NCBI RefSeq assembly: GCF_900101475.1
Contig: NZ_FMZV01000005.1
Location: 124,001-188,000 of the forward strand
DNA length: 64,000 nucleotides
Reading direction: 5' to 3'
From: Ruegeria marina
GTDB lineage: Bacteria; Pseudomonadota; Alphaproteobacteria; Rhodobacterales; Rhodobacteraceae
Position 1 is the first letter of the stretch; each line of letters starts with the position of its first letter. Below the pieces are notes generated by a model. The model had not been told where the DNA came from and did not search any database. It worked only from the letters and a program-made list of their open reading frames with translations. Shown here one piece after another: positions 1-9,605 of the stretch. The translations under genes and the position numbers were made by a program.

Positions 1-67
1 CACGCGCGGCGCGGATCACACGCAGGGCGATCTCGCCTCGGTTCGCAATCAGGATCTTGTCGAACAT
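1..67 (-). CDS. accC: Biotin carboxylase subunit of acetyl-CoA carboxylase, N-terminal fragment
   Basis: Only the first 22 codons are in the window; the gene runs off the left edge. The translation begins MFDKILIANRGEIALRVIR, the very conserved start of biotin carboxylases and the first part of their ATP-grasp N-terminal domain. It lies 10 bp downstream of accB on the same strand, the usual accB-accC operon. The product carboxylates the biotin of AccB as the first step of fatty-acid synthesis. Confidence 0.93.
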   Translation of the reverse strand, partial: MFDKILIANRGEIALRVIRAAR

Positions 68-77
68 GGATCGGCCC

Positions 78-575
78 TTATTCGATGATGACCAGCGGTG
101 TGCCAAATTCCACGGCGTCGCCGTCACCCACCAGGATGCGCTTGACGGTTCCTGCGCGCGGAGCGTGAATATGGTTCATGGTCTTCATCGCCTCGACGAT
201 CAGCAAGGTGTCGCCTTCGGAGACGCTCGCGCCGACGGAAACGAAGGGGGCAGCACCGGGTTCGGCCTGCAGATAGATGGTGCCGACCATGGGCGAGGTC
301 ACGGCGCCGGGATGGGCGGCCGGGTCTTCGATTGCAGCGGGGGCGGCGCTGGGGGCGGTCGGCGCGGCTGCTGTCGCGACGGGCGCCGCGGCTGGGACTG
401 CAACCTGTACAGGAGCGGCGGCCAGCGCCGGTGACACGCGGCTGACCCGCACGTTCAGGCTGTCATCCTCGCCATATTCGCGCTTTACCTGCAATTCGGT
501 CAGGTCGTTTTCCCGCAGCAACTCGGCCAGTGCCTTGATGAATGCCACGTCCGCTTCGTGTCTGGTGTCTGTCAT
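78..575 (-). CDS. accB: Biotin carboxyl carrier protein of acetyl-CoA carboxylase
   Basis: A 165-residue protein with three parts: an N-terminal segment of about 50 residues, an Ala/Pro/Val-rich flexible linker (about 50-95), and a C-terminal biotinyl domain. The biotin attachment motif EAMKTMN puts the modified lysine at residue 131; the usual second Met of the EAMKM motif is Thr here. It carries carboxybiotin between AccC and the carboxyltransferase AccAD. It is directly upstream of accC, and the 148 bp before the next gene should hold the operon promoter. aroQ, a frequent neighbour of accB, is not present here. Confidence 0.95.
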   Translation of the reverse strand: MTDTRHEADVAFIKALAELLRENDLTELQVKREYGEDDSLNVRVSRVSPALAAAPVQVAVPAAAPVATAAAPTAPSAAPAAIEDPAAHPGAVTSPMVGTIYLQAEPGAAPFVSVGASVSEGDTLLIVEAMKTMNHIHAPRAGTVKRILVGDGDAVEFGTPLVIIE

Positions 576-723
576 GAGTGTCCTCGACGGTTCCCCTTGG
601 CCCGTTATTGACTGCCGGGCTCGTGAATTACGCGGCGTTATAGGCCATGCGCCAGCCCATGAAAAGCGCCGTATCGCCTGCGAAGATGGGGACGATGCCG
701 GGAAATTGCGAGCCTGAATGCGA

Positions 724-1260
724 TCAGAGCGGCATGCCGGACAGTTTTGCCACCAGTTCCGGCAGCTTGCGGGCGCCGAACTTTTCCAACAACCGGGCCC
801 TGTGTGCCTCGATCGTGCGATAGCTGAGTCCCAGCTCGGCGCCGACTTCCTTGGCCGAAAGACCCCGGCAGGTCAGCAGCGCCACGTCACGTTCGCGCGG
901 CGTCAGTTCGACCACACGGCGCTCTTCCGAGATATCGGCGAAACTCCATATCCCGTGGCGGAAGGGATCGTCCGGTGTCAGCGACTTGCCGCGTGCCCGG
1001 CACCAGAACAGGTCGCCGTTGCGCCGCCGCATGATCCGTTCGTCGGTGTAATACCCAGTCTCCAGCATCACCTGCAGGCCGCGTTTGCCGATGCGCTCGA
1101 AATCCTCGTGGCTGGGATAGAGGCTCAAGAGCGGCATGTCGCGATATTCGGCTTCGTTCCCCCCGAACATCGAGGCGAAATGCAGGTTGCACCGTCGGAT
1201 GACACGGTTTTCCAGTTCCACAAGCCCGATGGGCGCATATTCGAAGGCCGGATCGCTCAT
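724..1260 (-). CDS. PAS domain LuxR-family transcriptional regulator
   Basis: A 178-residue protein. Residues 1-110 look like a PAS sensor domain (a start resembling FEYAPIGLVELENRVI and a later GDLFWCRARGKSL segment). Residues about 115-175 are a LuxR/GerE helix-turn-helix (ELTPRERDVALLTCRGLSAK). I chose the ATG at 1260 because the longer open frame upstream overlaps the start of the divergent thiolase gene. It is divergent from the thiolase/acyl-CoA ligase operon (90 bp apart), so it is a reasonable candidate regulator of that operon. The ligand is unknown. No receiver domain is visible, so it is not a standard two-component response regulator. Confidence 0.85.
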   Translation of the reverse strand: MSDPAFEYAPIGLVELENRVIRRCNLHFASMFGGNEAEYRDMPLLSLYPSHEDFERIGKRGLQVMLETGYYTDERIMRRRNGDLFWCRARGKSLTPDDPFRHGIWSFADISEERRVVELTPRERDVALLTCRGLSAKEVGAELGLSYRTIEAHRARLLEKFGARKLPELVAKLSGMPL

Positions 1261-1350
1261 ATCCGTATGGTGGCGGGTATTTTTACGGAATTGAAGCAAA
1301 AGCTTTGCCTTGGCAGGATTTGGCGCAAATCTTTTCGGGGGAGAGAATCC

Positions 1351-2511
1351 ATGGTTTGCATCGCCGGTTGGGGGCATACGAAATTCGGCAAGCTGACCGA
1401 CATGTCGCTTGAGGACATGATCGTCGCGGCAGGGCGCGAGGCCCTGACCGACGCAGGGATCGGGGCCGAGGCGGTCGACGGCATATGGGTGGGGCATTTC
1501 AACGGCGGTCTGGTGCCCGACGGCTTTCCGGCATCGCTTGCAATGAGCATCGATCCGGCCCTGCGTTTCAAACCTGCGACTCGGCTGGAAAACGCCTGCG
1601 CCTCGGGGTCGGCTGCGGTATTCGCCGCGCGTCAGGCGATCCTGTCGGGCGAGGCGCGGGTGGCGCTGGTGATCGGGGTGGAAAAGATGACCCATCTGCC
1701 CACAGCCGAGGTTGCCGAAGCCCTTGGCCATGCCGCCTATCAGGCAGAAGAGGCGGGCCTTTCCTTTCCGGGGGTCTTTGCACTGTTCGCGCAGGCCTAT
1801 TTCGACCGGTACGGCGACCAGAGCCAGGCATTGGCAAAGATTGCCGCAAAGAACCATGGCAATTCGGTCAACAACCCGCTGGCGCAGCTTCAGAAACCGT
1901 TTGACGAGGCCTTCTGTGCCCAGGTGTCCGAGCGTAATCCCATCATCGCCGCGCCGCTGAAAAAGACCGACTGTTCGCTGGTCTCGGATGGTGCCGCGGC
2001 GCTGGTTCTGGTGGCCGAGGACATGCTGGGCGATGTAACCAAGGCCGCGCGGCTGCGCGCGGTGGCGCAGGTCAACGATGTAATGCCCATGTCAAAGCGC
2101 GATCTTCTGGCCTTCGAGGGGCCGCGCAAGGCAATCCACCAGGCCTATGCGCGGGCTGGAATTACCGTGAATGATCTGGATGTGGCCGAGGTGCATGACT
2201 GTTTCACGATTGCCGAATTGCTGATCTACGAGGCGATGGGACTGGCCGCCCACGGCCATGCGGCCGACGTGCTCGAGGGCGGTGTTGTCCATGCCGGCGG
2301 CCGGTTGCCGGTGAACCTGTCGGGCGGGCTCAAGGCCAAGGGGCATCCGGTCGGTGCCACCGGCGTGTCCATGCACACGCTGATTGCACGGCAGGTGCTG
2401 GGGCTGGCCGATGCGATGCAGCATCCGGGCGCGGAACTGGGGCTTGTCTTCAACATGGGTGGGTCGGGCGTTGCCAATTACGCCTCGATCATCGAGACGG
2501 TGAAGGCATGA
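1351..2511 (+). CDS. Thiolase / acetyl-CoA acetyltransferase family protein
   Basis: A 386-residue thiolase of the SCP-x/nondecarboxylating type. The nucleophilic Cys is residue 83 in ENACASGSAA, and the C-terminal GGLKAKGHPVGATG motif supplies the catalytic His. Thiolases of this group cleave 3-ketoacyl-CoA or condense acyl-CoAs. The ATG at 1351 follows GGGGAGAG; an upstream extension in the same frame would overlap the divergent regulator. The stop overlaps the start of the acyl-CoA ligase (ATGA), showing translational coupling. With the ligase and dehydrogenase it forms a three-gene acyl-CoA catabolic operon of unknown substrate. Confidence 0.9.
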   Translation: MVCIAGWGHTKFGKLTDMSLEDMIVAAGREALTDAGIGAEAVDGIWVGHFNGGLVPDGFPASLAMSIDPALRFKPATRLENACASGSAAVFAARQAILSGEARVALVIGVEKMTHLPTAEVAEALGHAAYQAEEAGLSFPGVFALFAQAYFDRYGDQSQALAKIAAKNHGNSVNNPLAQLQKPFDEAFCAQVSERNPIIAAPLKKTDCSLVSDGAAALVLVAEDMLGDVTKAARLRAVAQVNDVMPMSKRDLLAFEGPRKAIHQAYARAGITVNDLDVAEVHDCFTIAELLIYEAMGLAAHGHAADVLEGGVVHAGGRLPVNLSGGLKAKGHPVGATGVSMHTLIARQVLGLADAMQHPGAELGLVFNMGGSGVANYASIIETVKA

Positions 2512-4016
2512 ACATCGGCCACTGGCTGGCTCGGCAGGCGCAACTGAACGGGTCGCGACCCGCCATATTTTCGGGGCGCGATCTGGTGGCGGATTACATG
2601 GCCTTCCACAACCGCGCCGCGCGCGTGGCGGGCTGGCTGCGCGAACAGGGCGTGCAACCGGGCGACCGGGTCGCGATCTTCATGCAGAACTGCCCCGACT
2701 ACCTGATCGTACAATACGGCATCTGGTATGCCGGAGCCGCCGCCGTACCGATCAACGCAAAGCTGCACGCGCGCGAGGCGGCCTTCATCCTGGAGGACTC
2801 CGGAACGGCGATCACCTTTGCCTCGTCCGGTCATGCGGCAGCCCTTGCTGCGGCGGGCGCGCCGGGACGTGTCATGGAGAGCGGTTCGGGGGAATTCGCT
2901 GCCGTATTCGATGCAAGACCCGTCGCCGAACCTGCAAAGCGCGATCCGGGCGATTTGGCCTGGCTTTTTTATACTTCGGGCACAACCGGCAAGCCCAAGG
3001 GCGTGATGATCACCCATCGGATGCTGGTGGCAGTGTCGCTGGCCTATCCGGTGGATGTCGATTCGGTCAGCCCGGAGGATGCGATCCTTTATGCCGCGCC
3101 GATGAGCCATGGGGCGGGGCTTTACAACATGGTGCATGTGCTCAGGAGCGCACGCCATGTCTGCCCTGCATCGGGAGGGTTCGAACCGGCCGAGATTTTC
3201 GACCTGTCCCGCCATTTCGGCCGGGTTCAGATGTTTGCCGCGCCGACCATGGTCAAGCGGATGACCGAAGTCGCCAAGGCCGCCGGGGAAACCGGCGAGG
3301 GGCTGCGTACCGTGGTCTATGCCGGCGGGCCGATGTACCTGGCCGATATCGTCGAGGCGGTCGATCATTTCGGCCCGATTTTTGTTCAGATCTATGGCCA
3401 GGGCGAATGCCCCATGGGCATCACCGCCCTGTCGCGCCATGACGTGACGGACCGCACTCACCCACGTTGGCGCGAAAGACTGGCCAGCGTCGGCCGCGCG
3501 CAGGCCCCGGTCGAGGTGCGAATTGGGGATATGGCGGGCAAGCCGCTGCCGCCGGGCAGCCAGGGCGAGATCATGGTGCGCGGCGATGCGGTGATGCCCG
3601 GTTATTGGCGCAATCCCGACGCGACAGCCAGGACGATCCGCGACGGCTGGCTGATGACGGGCGACATGGGGTTCATGGATGCCGACGGCTACGTGACGCT
3701 TCAGGACCGGTCCAAGGACATGATCATCTCGGGCGGCTCCAACATCTACCCGCGCGAAGTCGAGGAAGTGCTGCTGACCCATCCCGATGTGCGCGAGGTT
3801 TCGGTCGTCGGGCGGCCGCATCCCGAATGGGGCGAAGAGGTCGTGGCCTTTGTGGTGGGAACGGCGCAGGCGGGCGATCTGGACAGGCTCTGCGTGGAAA
3901 ACATCGCGCGGTTCAAGCGTCCCAAACACTATCGCTGGCTCGATGAACTGCCCAAGAACAATTACGGCAAGGTGCTCAAGACCGAGCTGCGCCGGATGCT
4001 GGAGGACGAGGAATGA
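2508..4016 (+). CDS. AMP-dependent acyl-CoA synthetase
   Basis: A 502-residue member of the ANL adenylating superfamily. The phosphate-binding loop YTSGTTGKPKGVM is at about residues 155-167. The adenylate-binding region IYGQGE and the C-terminal motifs GWLMTGDMG and ISGGSNIYPREVEE follow in normal order, with the catalytic Lys near the end (NNYGKVLKTELRR). It activates a carboxylic acid to its CoA thioester, probably feeding the thiolase it overlaps by 4 bp. It overlaps the following dehydrogenase in the same way. The true substrate (fatty or aromatic acid) cannot be told from sequence alone. Confidence 0.92.
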   Translation: MNIGHWLARQAQLNGSRPAIFSGRDLVADYMAFHNRAARVAGWLREQGVQPGDRVAIFMQNCPDYLIVQYGIWYAGAAAVPINAKLHAREAAFILEDSGTAITFASSGHAAALAAAGAPGRVMESGSGEFAAVFDARPVAEPAKRDPGDLAWLFYTSGTTGKPKGVMITHRMLVAVSLAYPVDVDSVSPEDAILYAAPMSHGAGLYNMVHVLRSARHVCPASGGFEPAEIFDLSRHFGRVQMFAAPTMVKRMTEVAKAAGETGEGLRTVVYAGGPMYLADIVEAVDHFGPIFVQIYGQGECPMGITALSRHDVTDRTHPRWRERLASVGRAQAPVEVRIGDMAGKPLPPGSQGEIMVRGDAVMPGYWRNPDATARTIRDGWLMTGDMGFMDADGYVTLQDRSKDMIISGGSNIYPREVEEVLLTHPDVREVSVVGRPHPEWGEEVVAFVVGTAQAGDLDRLCVENIARFKRPKHYRWLDELPKNNYGKVLKTELRRMLEDEE

Positions 4017-4816
4017 CGGATCTGAGGGGAAAGACGGCGCTGGTCACCGGGTCGGTGCAGGGGATCGGGCTGGCGATTGCCGAGGCCCTGGCCGCCGCAG
4101 GTGCACGTATCGCGGTGCATGGGCTGGCCGATGCGGCACAGGCCGAAACCGTCTGTGCCGGGCTGCGGGAGAAGGGTGCGCCCGAAGCGCAGTTCTTTGC
4201 CGGCGACCTGCGGAAACCGGACCAGATCGCGGCGATGATGCAGGAGGTCGCCCATTGGGGAGGGGCCGACATTCTGGTGAACAACGCCGGCATCCAGCAC
4301 ACCGGCTGGCTGTCGGACATGCCCGGTGCGACCTGGGAAGCGATCCTGGCCATCAACCTGAGCGCCGCTTTCTACACCATGCAGGCCGCCATGCCTGCCA
4401 TGGCCGAGCGCGGCTATGGGCGGGTGATCAACATCGCCTCGGTGCATGGGCTGGTCGCGTCGAAGCAGAAGGCACCCTATGTCGCGGCCAAACATGGGCT
4501 GATCGGGCTGAGCAAGGTCGCAGCACTGGAATATGCGTCGAAGGGCAACAGGGCCAAGGGGGCCGTCACCGTCAACTGCATCTGTCCGGGCTGGACCAAT
4601 ACTGCAATCATAGAACCCCAGATCGAGGCGCGCATGCAGGCGTTGGGCGCAGACCGTGAAACGGCAATGGCCGACCTGATGAAGGAAAAGCAACCGTCCC
4701 TGCGCGGCTCCGACCCGTCCGAGATCGGGGCGCTGGCGGTTTGGCTCTGTTCTCCGGTCGCGCATAACCTGACCGGCGCTTCGATCCCGGTCGACGGCGG
4801 CTGGACCGCTCAGTAG
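4013..4816 (+). CDS. Short-chain dehydrogenase, 3-hydroxybutyrate dehydrogenase-like
   Basis: A 267-residue SDR. The NAD-binding motif TGSVQGIG is at residues 12-19, NNAG near 90, and the active-site Tyr156 and Lys160 lie in YVAAKHG. The length, the ICPGWTNT segment and an EKQPSLR stretch near 225 resemble D-3-hydroxybutyrate dehydrogenases, which convert 3-hydroxybutyrate to acetoacetate. Last gene of the operon with the thiolase and acyl-CoA ligase, overlapping the ligase by 4 bp. It ends immediately before the convergent glycosyltransferase gene. Confidence 0.88.
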   Translation: MTDLRGKTALVTGSVQGIGLAIAEALAAAGARIAVHGLADAAQAETVCAGLREKGAPEAQFFAGDLRKPDQIAAMMQEVAHWGGADILVNNAGIQHTGWLSDMPGATWEAILAINLSAAFYTMQAAMPAMAERGYGRVINIASVHGLVASKQKAPYVAAKHGLIGLSKVAALEYASKGNRAKGAVTVNCICPGWTNTAIIEPQIEARMQALGADRETAMADLMKEKQPSLRGSDPSEIGALAVWLCSPVAHNLTGASIPVDGGWTAQ

Positions 4817-5683
4817 TCACACCCCGGCGAACCAGTCGGGCAGACGGGTGCGGATGCGCGGTGTGTCGCGCCGGGCTCGCACCACGCCACGCTGTTCCTC
4901 GCGCACCGGTTCGGTCGATATATCGGCATAGGCGCGCGGTTCCGCCTCTTCCCAGGGGAGTTCCGGCAGGGCTTCGAACTGCTGAAAGAACCGGCGCGCA
5001 TCGGTGCCGGGGTTCAACCAGGCCGGGCCGGGGGTACCGGTGCCAGGCTGGTCGGCCACTTCGCGCCGGTGTTGGGCCGATTTGGCAAGCTCGGCCGTGT
5101 TGGCATATTTCAGATGGACCAGATAGGCGCCACGCGGCATGACGAAGGGAAACCGTGCCACCCGTGCAGGGCGCAACTGAACCCCGTGCAGCTTCAGGCC
5201 CACCCGGTTCCTGACGGCCCAGGCCTTGGAATAATTGCCTGTAAAGACCGCGCTGTTTCGACTGCGGAGCACGGGTTGGCCATTGGTTAGCACCGGGTCG
5301 TCCCTTGCCTCGCCAAGGTTCAGGCCAAGGGCGAACAATCCGCTTGCGTCCTGTTTTCGGAAGAAGTCGGAAAAACCGTTGTACCGTTCCGGGTCGAGGC
5401 AGATCAGTTCGTCGGCATCCGTCCGGATCACCCAGTCGTAGACCTGGTTGAGCCCGTTCTGGAAGGCGTTCAACATGTCGCCGCGACGATTGTCGAAATT
5501 GCTCAGGTCTTCACGTGGAATGGTTATGATGCTTGCGTCCGGGCAGATGCGGGACATCTCGGGGTCGGCACCATGCGACACGACATAGAGGTTTTCAGCG
5601 CCAAGCTGCTGCGAGAAATGAGCATACCATTGGCCGAGAGCCCAATAGTCGCGGTAAACCATCGTGATGGCGCAAATCTTCAT
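4817..5683 (-). CDS. Glycosyltransferase family 2-type protein (DUF4922/GT92-like)
   Basis: A 288-residue protein beginning MKICAITMVYRDYWALGQWY, a nucleotide-sugar transferase-like start, with a DADE metal-binding motif at about residue 103 (VIRTDADELICLDP). This is the layout of GT-A fold transferases of the GT2/GT92 type common in roseobacters. I chose the ATG at 5683; a longer open frame upstream is poor in typical features and crosses the terminator of the liv operon. It is convergent with the SDR gene (end to end) and probably monocistronic. Acceptor and donor unknown. Confidence 0.78.
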   Translation of the reverse strand: MKICAITMVYRDYWALGQWYAHFSQQLGAENLYVVSHGADPEMSRICPDASIITIPREDLSNFDNRRGDMLNAFQNGLNQVYDWVIRTDADELICLDPERYNGFSDFFRKQDASGLFALGLNLGEARDDPVLTNGQPVLRSRNSAVFTGNYSKAWAVRNRVGLKLHGVQLRPARVARFPFVMPRGAYLVHLKYANTAELAKSAQHRREVADQPGTGTPGPAWLNPGTDARRFFQQFEALPELPWEEAEPRAYADISTEPVREEQRGVVRARRDTPRIRTRLPDWFAGV

Positions 5684-5723
5684 GCGCGCATTTAGGCAGG
5701 CACCGGTCTGCCGGGCAAGAGGT

Positions 5724-5756
5724 GAAAAAATGACCGGCTCCGCTTGGGGGCCGGTC
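5724..5756 (-). terminator. Rho-independent terminator of the liv operon
   Basis: On the minus strand the sequence forms GACCGGC-11 nt-GCCGGTC followed by ATTTTTTC. This 7-bp G+C-rich stem with a T run lies about 50 bp downstream of livF, the last gene of the branched-chain amino-acid transport operon. Confidence 0.8.
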
Positions 5757-5804
5757 CAAGTTTGTCGGCGCAAACCGAGGATTCGCGCGACGGGGAGTAT
5801 TGGT

Positions 5805-6560
5805 TCAGATCGCCAGGTATTCGGCCCGCAATTCGGCGTTGCCGAGTACTTCGGCCGCGATTCCGTCAAACACGATCGTGCCGGTGTCGAGGATCACCGC
5901 CCGGTCGGCCAGTTCGAGTGCACGCACGGCGTTCTGTTCGACGATGATCGTCGTCATGCCCTGTTCCTTGATGTGGATGAGCGTCTTTTCGATTTCGTCC
6001 ACGATCACGGGCGCCAGGCCTTCGTAAGGTTCGTCCAGCAGCAGCACCTTGATGTCGCGCGCCAGGGCACGGGCGATGGCCAGCATCTGCTGTTCGCCGC
6101 CCGAAAGCGTCACACCTTCCTGCTTGCGCCGTTCGCCAAGGCGCGGGAACAGGTCGTAGAGACGTTCGATCGACCAGCCGACCGGCGGTGCGATCTGCGC
6201 CAGTTGCAGGTTCTCTTCGACCGTCAGGCCGGGGATGATGCGGCGGTCTTCGGGCACCAGGCCCAGGCCGGCCTGGGCCGCCTGGTAGCTGGTCATGCTA
6301 TGCAACGGCTGGTGGTCGAGCCAGATCTCGCCATGTGTCACCATGGGCGATCCCGTGCGTGCGATCGAACGCAGGGTCGAGGTCTTGCCAGCCCCGTTGC
6401 GCCCGAGCAAGGCGAGGATCTCGCCTTCGTGTACGTTGAAGTTGATGCCCTGCACGATATAGCTTTCACCGTAATAGGCGTGCATGTCCCAGACCGACAG
6501 AAATGCCGGCGCCGTCGTGGCCTGGTTGGCATTCTTGGAGAAATCGGGTTTGACGTTCAT
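5805..6560 (-). CDS. livF: Branched-chain amino-acid-type ABC transporter ATP-binding protein LivF
   Basis: A 251-residue ABC ATPase: Walker A GRNGAGKTST, signature LSGGEQQ, Walker B VLLLDEP with the EGLAP segment typical of LivF, and the H-loop position occupied by Gln (VEQNA), also typical of LivF. With LivG it powers uptake through the LivHM permease at the inner membrane. An N-terminal extension of about 20 residues precedes the normal start (SVWDMHAYYGES). Last gene of livKHMGF, 12 bp after livG. Substrates of this family also include amides, urea and aromatic acids, so leucine uptake is not proven. Confidence 0.93.
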   Translation of the reverse strand: MNVKPDFSKNANQATTAPAFLSVWDMHAYYGESYIVQGINFNVHEGEILALLGRNGAGKTSTLRSIARTGSPMVTHGEIWLDHQPLHSMTSYQAAQAGLGLVPEDRRIIPGLTVEENLQLAQIAPPVGWSIERLYDLFPRLGERRKQEGVTLSGGEQQMLAIARALARDIKVLLLDEPYEGLAPVIVDEIEKTLIHIKEQGMTTIIVEQNAVRALELADRAVILDTGTIVFDGIAAEVLGNAELRAEYLAI

Positions 6561-6572
6561 TGATCTTCTCCC

Positions 6573-7328
6573 TTACGCGCTTTCGCCCAGATAGGCTTCG
6601 CGAACCTTCGGATGGCCCTTGATCTTCTCGGGCGAGTCCTCGACCAGAGGTGTGCCCTGCGCCAGGACCGTGATCCGGTCGGCCAGCGAGAACACCACAT
6701 GCATGTCGTGCTCGATGATGGCGATGGTGATGTCGCGCTCTTCCTTGATCTGCTTGAGCAGGTCGATGGTGTTGTTGGTATCGGCCCGCGCCATGCCGGC
6801 GGTCGGTTCGTCCAGCAGAAGCAGGCGGGGTTCCTGGCTCAGGCACATGCCGATCTCGAGCCGCCGCTTGTCGCCGCGCGACATCGCCGCCGCATGCATG
6901 TGACGCTTGTCGGCCATCCGCATCTCTTCCAGCATGTGCATGGCGTGTTCCACGACGTCCTTCTGGTTGCGGACCGAGGGCAGCGCGTTCAATTCGAACG
7001 CGCCGTCCCGTTTGGCGAAACAGGGGATCATCATGTTTTCCATCACCGTGAGATCACCAAAGATCTCGGGGGTCTGGAAGACCCTGCTGATGCCCATCTG
7101 GTTGATCTCGTAGGGCGCGCGGCCCAGCACCGACTGGCCGTCGAACATGACGCTGCCGCTATCGGGGATCAGCTTGCCCACCAGGCAGTTGAGCAGGGTG
7201 GATTTGCCCGCACCGTTCGGCCCGATGATGGCGTGCACCGTGTTTTCGGCAACGCTCAGGTTGACATTGGACAGAGCCTGGAGGCCACCGAACCGCTTGC
7301 CCACATTCTTGATTTCGAGAATACCCAT
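6573..7328 (-). CDS. livG: Branched-chain amino-acid-type ABC transporter ATP-binding protein LivG
   Basis: A 251-residue ABC ATPase: Walker A GPNGAGKST, a signature degenerated to MSRGDKRRLEI, Walker B LLLLDEPTAGMA and the H-loop IIEHDMHVVF. The altered LSGGQ (SRGDK) is a known feature of many LivG proteins. It lies 12 bp downstream of livM and upstream of livF in one operon, and forms the ATPase pair with LivF. Confidence 0.93.
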   Translation of the reverse strand: MGILEIKNVGKRFGGLQALSNVNLSVAENTVHAIIGPNGAGKSTLLNCLVGKLIPDSGSVMFDGQSVLGRAPYEINQMGISRVFQTPEIFGDLTVMENMMIPCFAKRDGAFELNALPSVRNQKDVVEHAMHMLEEMRMADKRHMHAAAMSRGDKRRLEIGMCLSQEPRLLLLDEPTAGMARADTNNTIDLLKQIKEERDITIAIIEHDMHVVFSLADRITVLAQGTPLVEDSPEKIKGHPKVREAYLGESA

Positions 7329-7340
7329 GGTCCCGGCTCC

Positions 7341-8543
7341 TTATTCCGCAGGCTCTTGCTTGGTCTTGGCTTCGGCCGCGCCCTTGCCGCGATTGCGCAG
7401 CCAGTTGCCCAGCCTCTGGCCACCTTCCACCAGACCTCCCGGCAGGAAGATCACCACCAGCATGAACATGATGCCCAGGGTCAGGTGCCAGCCCTTGCCG
7501 ATGAACGGATGCACGATGAAGACCATGAAATCCTCGAACCCGTCCGGCAGGAAGCTGAACCATTGATGCAGGATGTTGTCGTTGATCTTCGAGAAGATGT
7601 TTTCGAAGTACTTGATGAAACCCGCGCCCAGAACCGGCCCGATCAGGGTGCCTGCGCCGCCGAGGATGGTCATCAGAACCACTTCGCCCGAGGCCGTCCA
7701 CTGCATCCGCTCGGCCCCGGCCAGCGGGTCCATCGCGGCCATCAGGCCACCGGCGAGGCCCGCATACATGCCCGAGATCACAAAGGCTGCGAGCGTGTAG
7801 GGGCGCGGATTGAGCCCGGTATAGTTCATGCGCTGCTGGTTCGACTTCACTGCCCGCAGCATCATTCCGAACGGCGAGCGGAAGATGCGGATCGCCAGGT
7901 AGAACATGACCATCATGATCACGGCGCACAGGTAGTAGCCTGCGTTGAAGTCAAAGCTCCAGGCACCGATGTCGAGATGATAGGTCGAGCGCATCGACAG
8001 GCCGAAGAGGTGCGGCATGTCGGGCAGGCTGTCGCGATGGAACAACTGCGGGTCATCGGCATAGACCTGAAGCCCGGTTTCGCCGTTGGTCAGGTTGAAC
8101 TTGGGGTTCGACAGCACCGAATAGGCCAGGGCAAAGCTCATCTGCGCAAAGGCCAGCGTCAGGATCGAGAAATAGATGCCCGAGCGGCGCAGGCTGATAT
8201 ATCCGATCAGCAGCGAGAACAGGGCCGCCACGACGACACTCAGCGCGATGGCCGGGATCACGTTGTAGCTGAACAGCTTGAACATCCAGACCGCCGAGTA
8301 GGAACCCACCCCGAGAAAGGCCGCGTGACCGAAGCTGAGATAGCCGGTCAGGCCGAACAGGATGTTGAAGCCGATGGCGAAGATGCCGAAGATCACGAAC
8401 CGTTGCATCAGGTCGGGATAGCCGGCGTTGAACTGCGCCATGGCGCTGCCCGACGGAAAGGGGTTCAGGATGAACGGCGCCAGCAGGGTCAGGATTGCCA
8501 CGATGACGAGCAGCGAAGTGTCTTTCTTGTCCAGTCCCAGCAT
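7341..8543 (-). CDS. livM: Branched-chain amino-acid-type ABC transporter permease LivM
   Basis: A 400-residue polytopic membrane protein with many hydrophobic segments and the LivM hallmark [16 protein letters not shown] (about residue 70) and the EAA-like [13 protein letters not shown] loop. It pairs with LivH to form the channel. The C-terminal tail is charged ([14 protein letters not shown]). It starts 3 bp after livH ends. Confidence 0.93.
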   Translation of the reverse strand: MLGLDKKDTSLLVIVAILTLLAPFILNPFPSGSAMAQFNAGYPDLMQRFVIFGIFAIGFNILFGLTGYLSFGHAAFLGVGSYSAVWMFKLFSYNVIPAIALSVVVAALFSLLIGYISLRRSGIYFSILTLAFAQMSFALAYSVLSNPKFNLTNGETGLQVYADDPQLFHRDSLPDMPHLFGLSMRSTYHLDIGAWSFDFNAGYYLCAVIMMVMFYLAIRIFRSPFGMMLRAVKSNQQRMNYTGLNPRPYTLAAFVISGMYAGLAGGLMAAMDPLAGAERMQWTASGEVVLMTILGGAGTLIGPVLGAGFIKYFENIFSKINDNILHQWFSFLPDGFEDFMVFIVHPFIGKGWHLTLGIMFMLVVIFLPGGLVEGGQRLGNWLRNRGKGAAEAKTKQEPAE

Positions 8544-8546
8544 GGG

Positions 8547-9578
8547 TTACTCCTCCATCACGCCCTTGCGGCCCATCAGGCCCCGCGGACGGGTCAGCAG
8601 AATGATGATCGCGACCAGGTAGATGATGATCTGGTTGATGCCCGGGATGGTCGTTGTGGCCCAGGTGGTCGAGGCGAAGCTTTCCAGGATGCCCAGCAGA
8701 AACCCGGCCGCGACGGCGCCGGGCAGCGAGCCCATGCCGCCGACGACGACCACGACAAAGCTGAGTACGAGGAAGTCCATCCCCATGTGATAGTTGGGCG
8801 GGTTGAGCGGCCCGTACATCACACCGGCCAGCCCCGCCACACCGGCGGCGATGCCGAACATGATGGTAAAGCGCTTGTCGATGTTGATGCCCAGCAGGCC
8901 CACGGTTTCACGGTCCGCCATGCCGGCGCGCACGACCATGCCGAAGGTGGTGAATTGCAGGAAGGCGAACACGCCCCCGATGATCACCGCTGCAAAGGCG
9001 AAGTAGACGAGACGCCAGATCGGGTAGATGATCGCATTTGCCTCGAAGCCGATCATCACGCCGATATCAAGCGAACCCCTGAGTGCCGAAGGTTCCGGCG
9101 TCTGGATCGGGTTGGCGCCGAAGAAATACTTGATGATTTCCTGCAGCACGATCGCCAGGCCGAACGTCACCAGGATCTGGTCGGCATGGGGGCGCTTGTA
9201 GAAATGCTTGATCAGTCCGCGCTCCATCACGTAGCCGATGAGCAGCATGATCGGAATGGCGAACAGGATCGCAAGTGGAACGGACCAATCGATGATCGCG
9301 GCACCGGTTTCCGGTCCAAACCAGGCTTCCACATAAGGGGTATCAACCTTCAGCGGATTGCCGAGAAAGTCCTTTTGGGATTCGTCAATTGTCTGAAAGC
9401 TCAGATTGAGCAGACGCTGAAGCATGACGGCGCAGAAGGCTCCGATCATGAACAGCGCGCCGTGAGCGAAGTTGACGACGCCCAGTGTTCCGAAGATCAG
9501 CGTCAGGCCCAGCGCGATCAGCGCGTAGGCAGAGCCCTTGTCGAGCCCGTTTAGAATTTGAAGCAGGATTGCGTCCAT
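8547..9578 (-). CDS. livH: Branched-chain amino-acid-type ABC transporter permease LivH
   Basis: A 343-residue polytopic membrane protein with the LivH signature GLTLIFGTLGVVNFAHGA near the N-terminus and GGMGSLPGAVAAGFLLG in the coupling loop. I prefer the ATG at 9578 (MDAILLQILNGLDKGSAYAL), since AAGGGTGGGG upstream is a good ribosome site; a GTG three codons earlier lies within that site. It is separated from livK by about 100 bp that contains two strong hairpins. Confidence 0.92.
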   Translation of the reverse strand: MDAILLQILNGLDKGSAYALIALGLTLIFGTLGVVNFAHGALFMIGAFCAVMLQRLLNLSFQTIDESQKDFLGNPLKVDTPYVEAWFGPETGAAIIDWSVPLAILFAIPIMLLIGYVMERGLIKHFYKRPHADQILVTFGLAIVLQEIIKYFFGANPIQTPEPSALRGSLDIGVMIGFEANAIIYPIWRLVYFAFAAVIIGGVFAFLQFTTFGMVVRAGMADRETVGLLGINIDKRFTIMFGIAAGVAGLAGVMYGPLNPPNYHMGMDFLVLSFVVVVVGGMGSLPGAVAAGFLLGILESFASTTWATTTIPGINQIIIYLVAIIILLTRPRGLMGRKGVMEE

Positions 9579-9605
9579 CGTCCCCACCCTTGGCTGGTAG
9601 CGTTC

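Noticed and set aside
6612-9554. A 980-codon open frame on the plus strand
   Set aside because: Lies exactly antisense to livG, livM and livH, which have all family motifs. The product is rich in His, Gln, Asp and Arg, as expected of an antisense frame in G+C-rich DNA.
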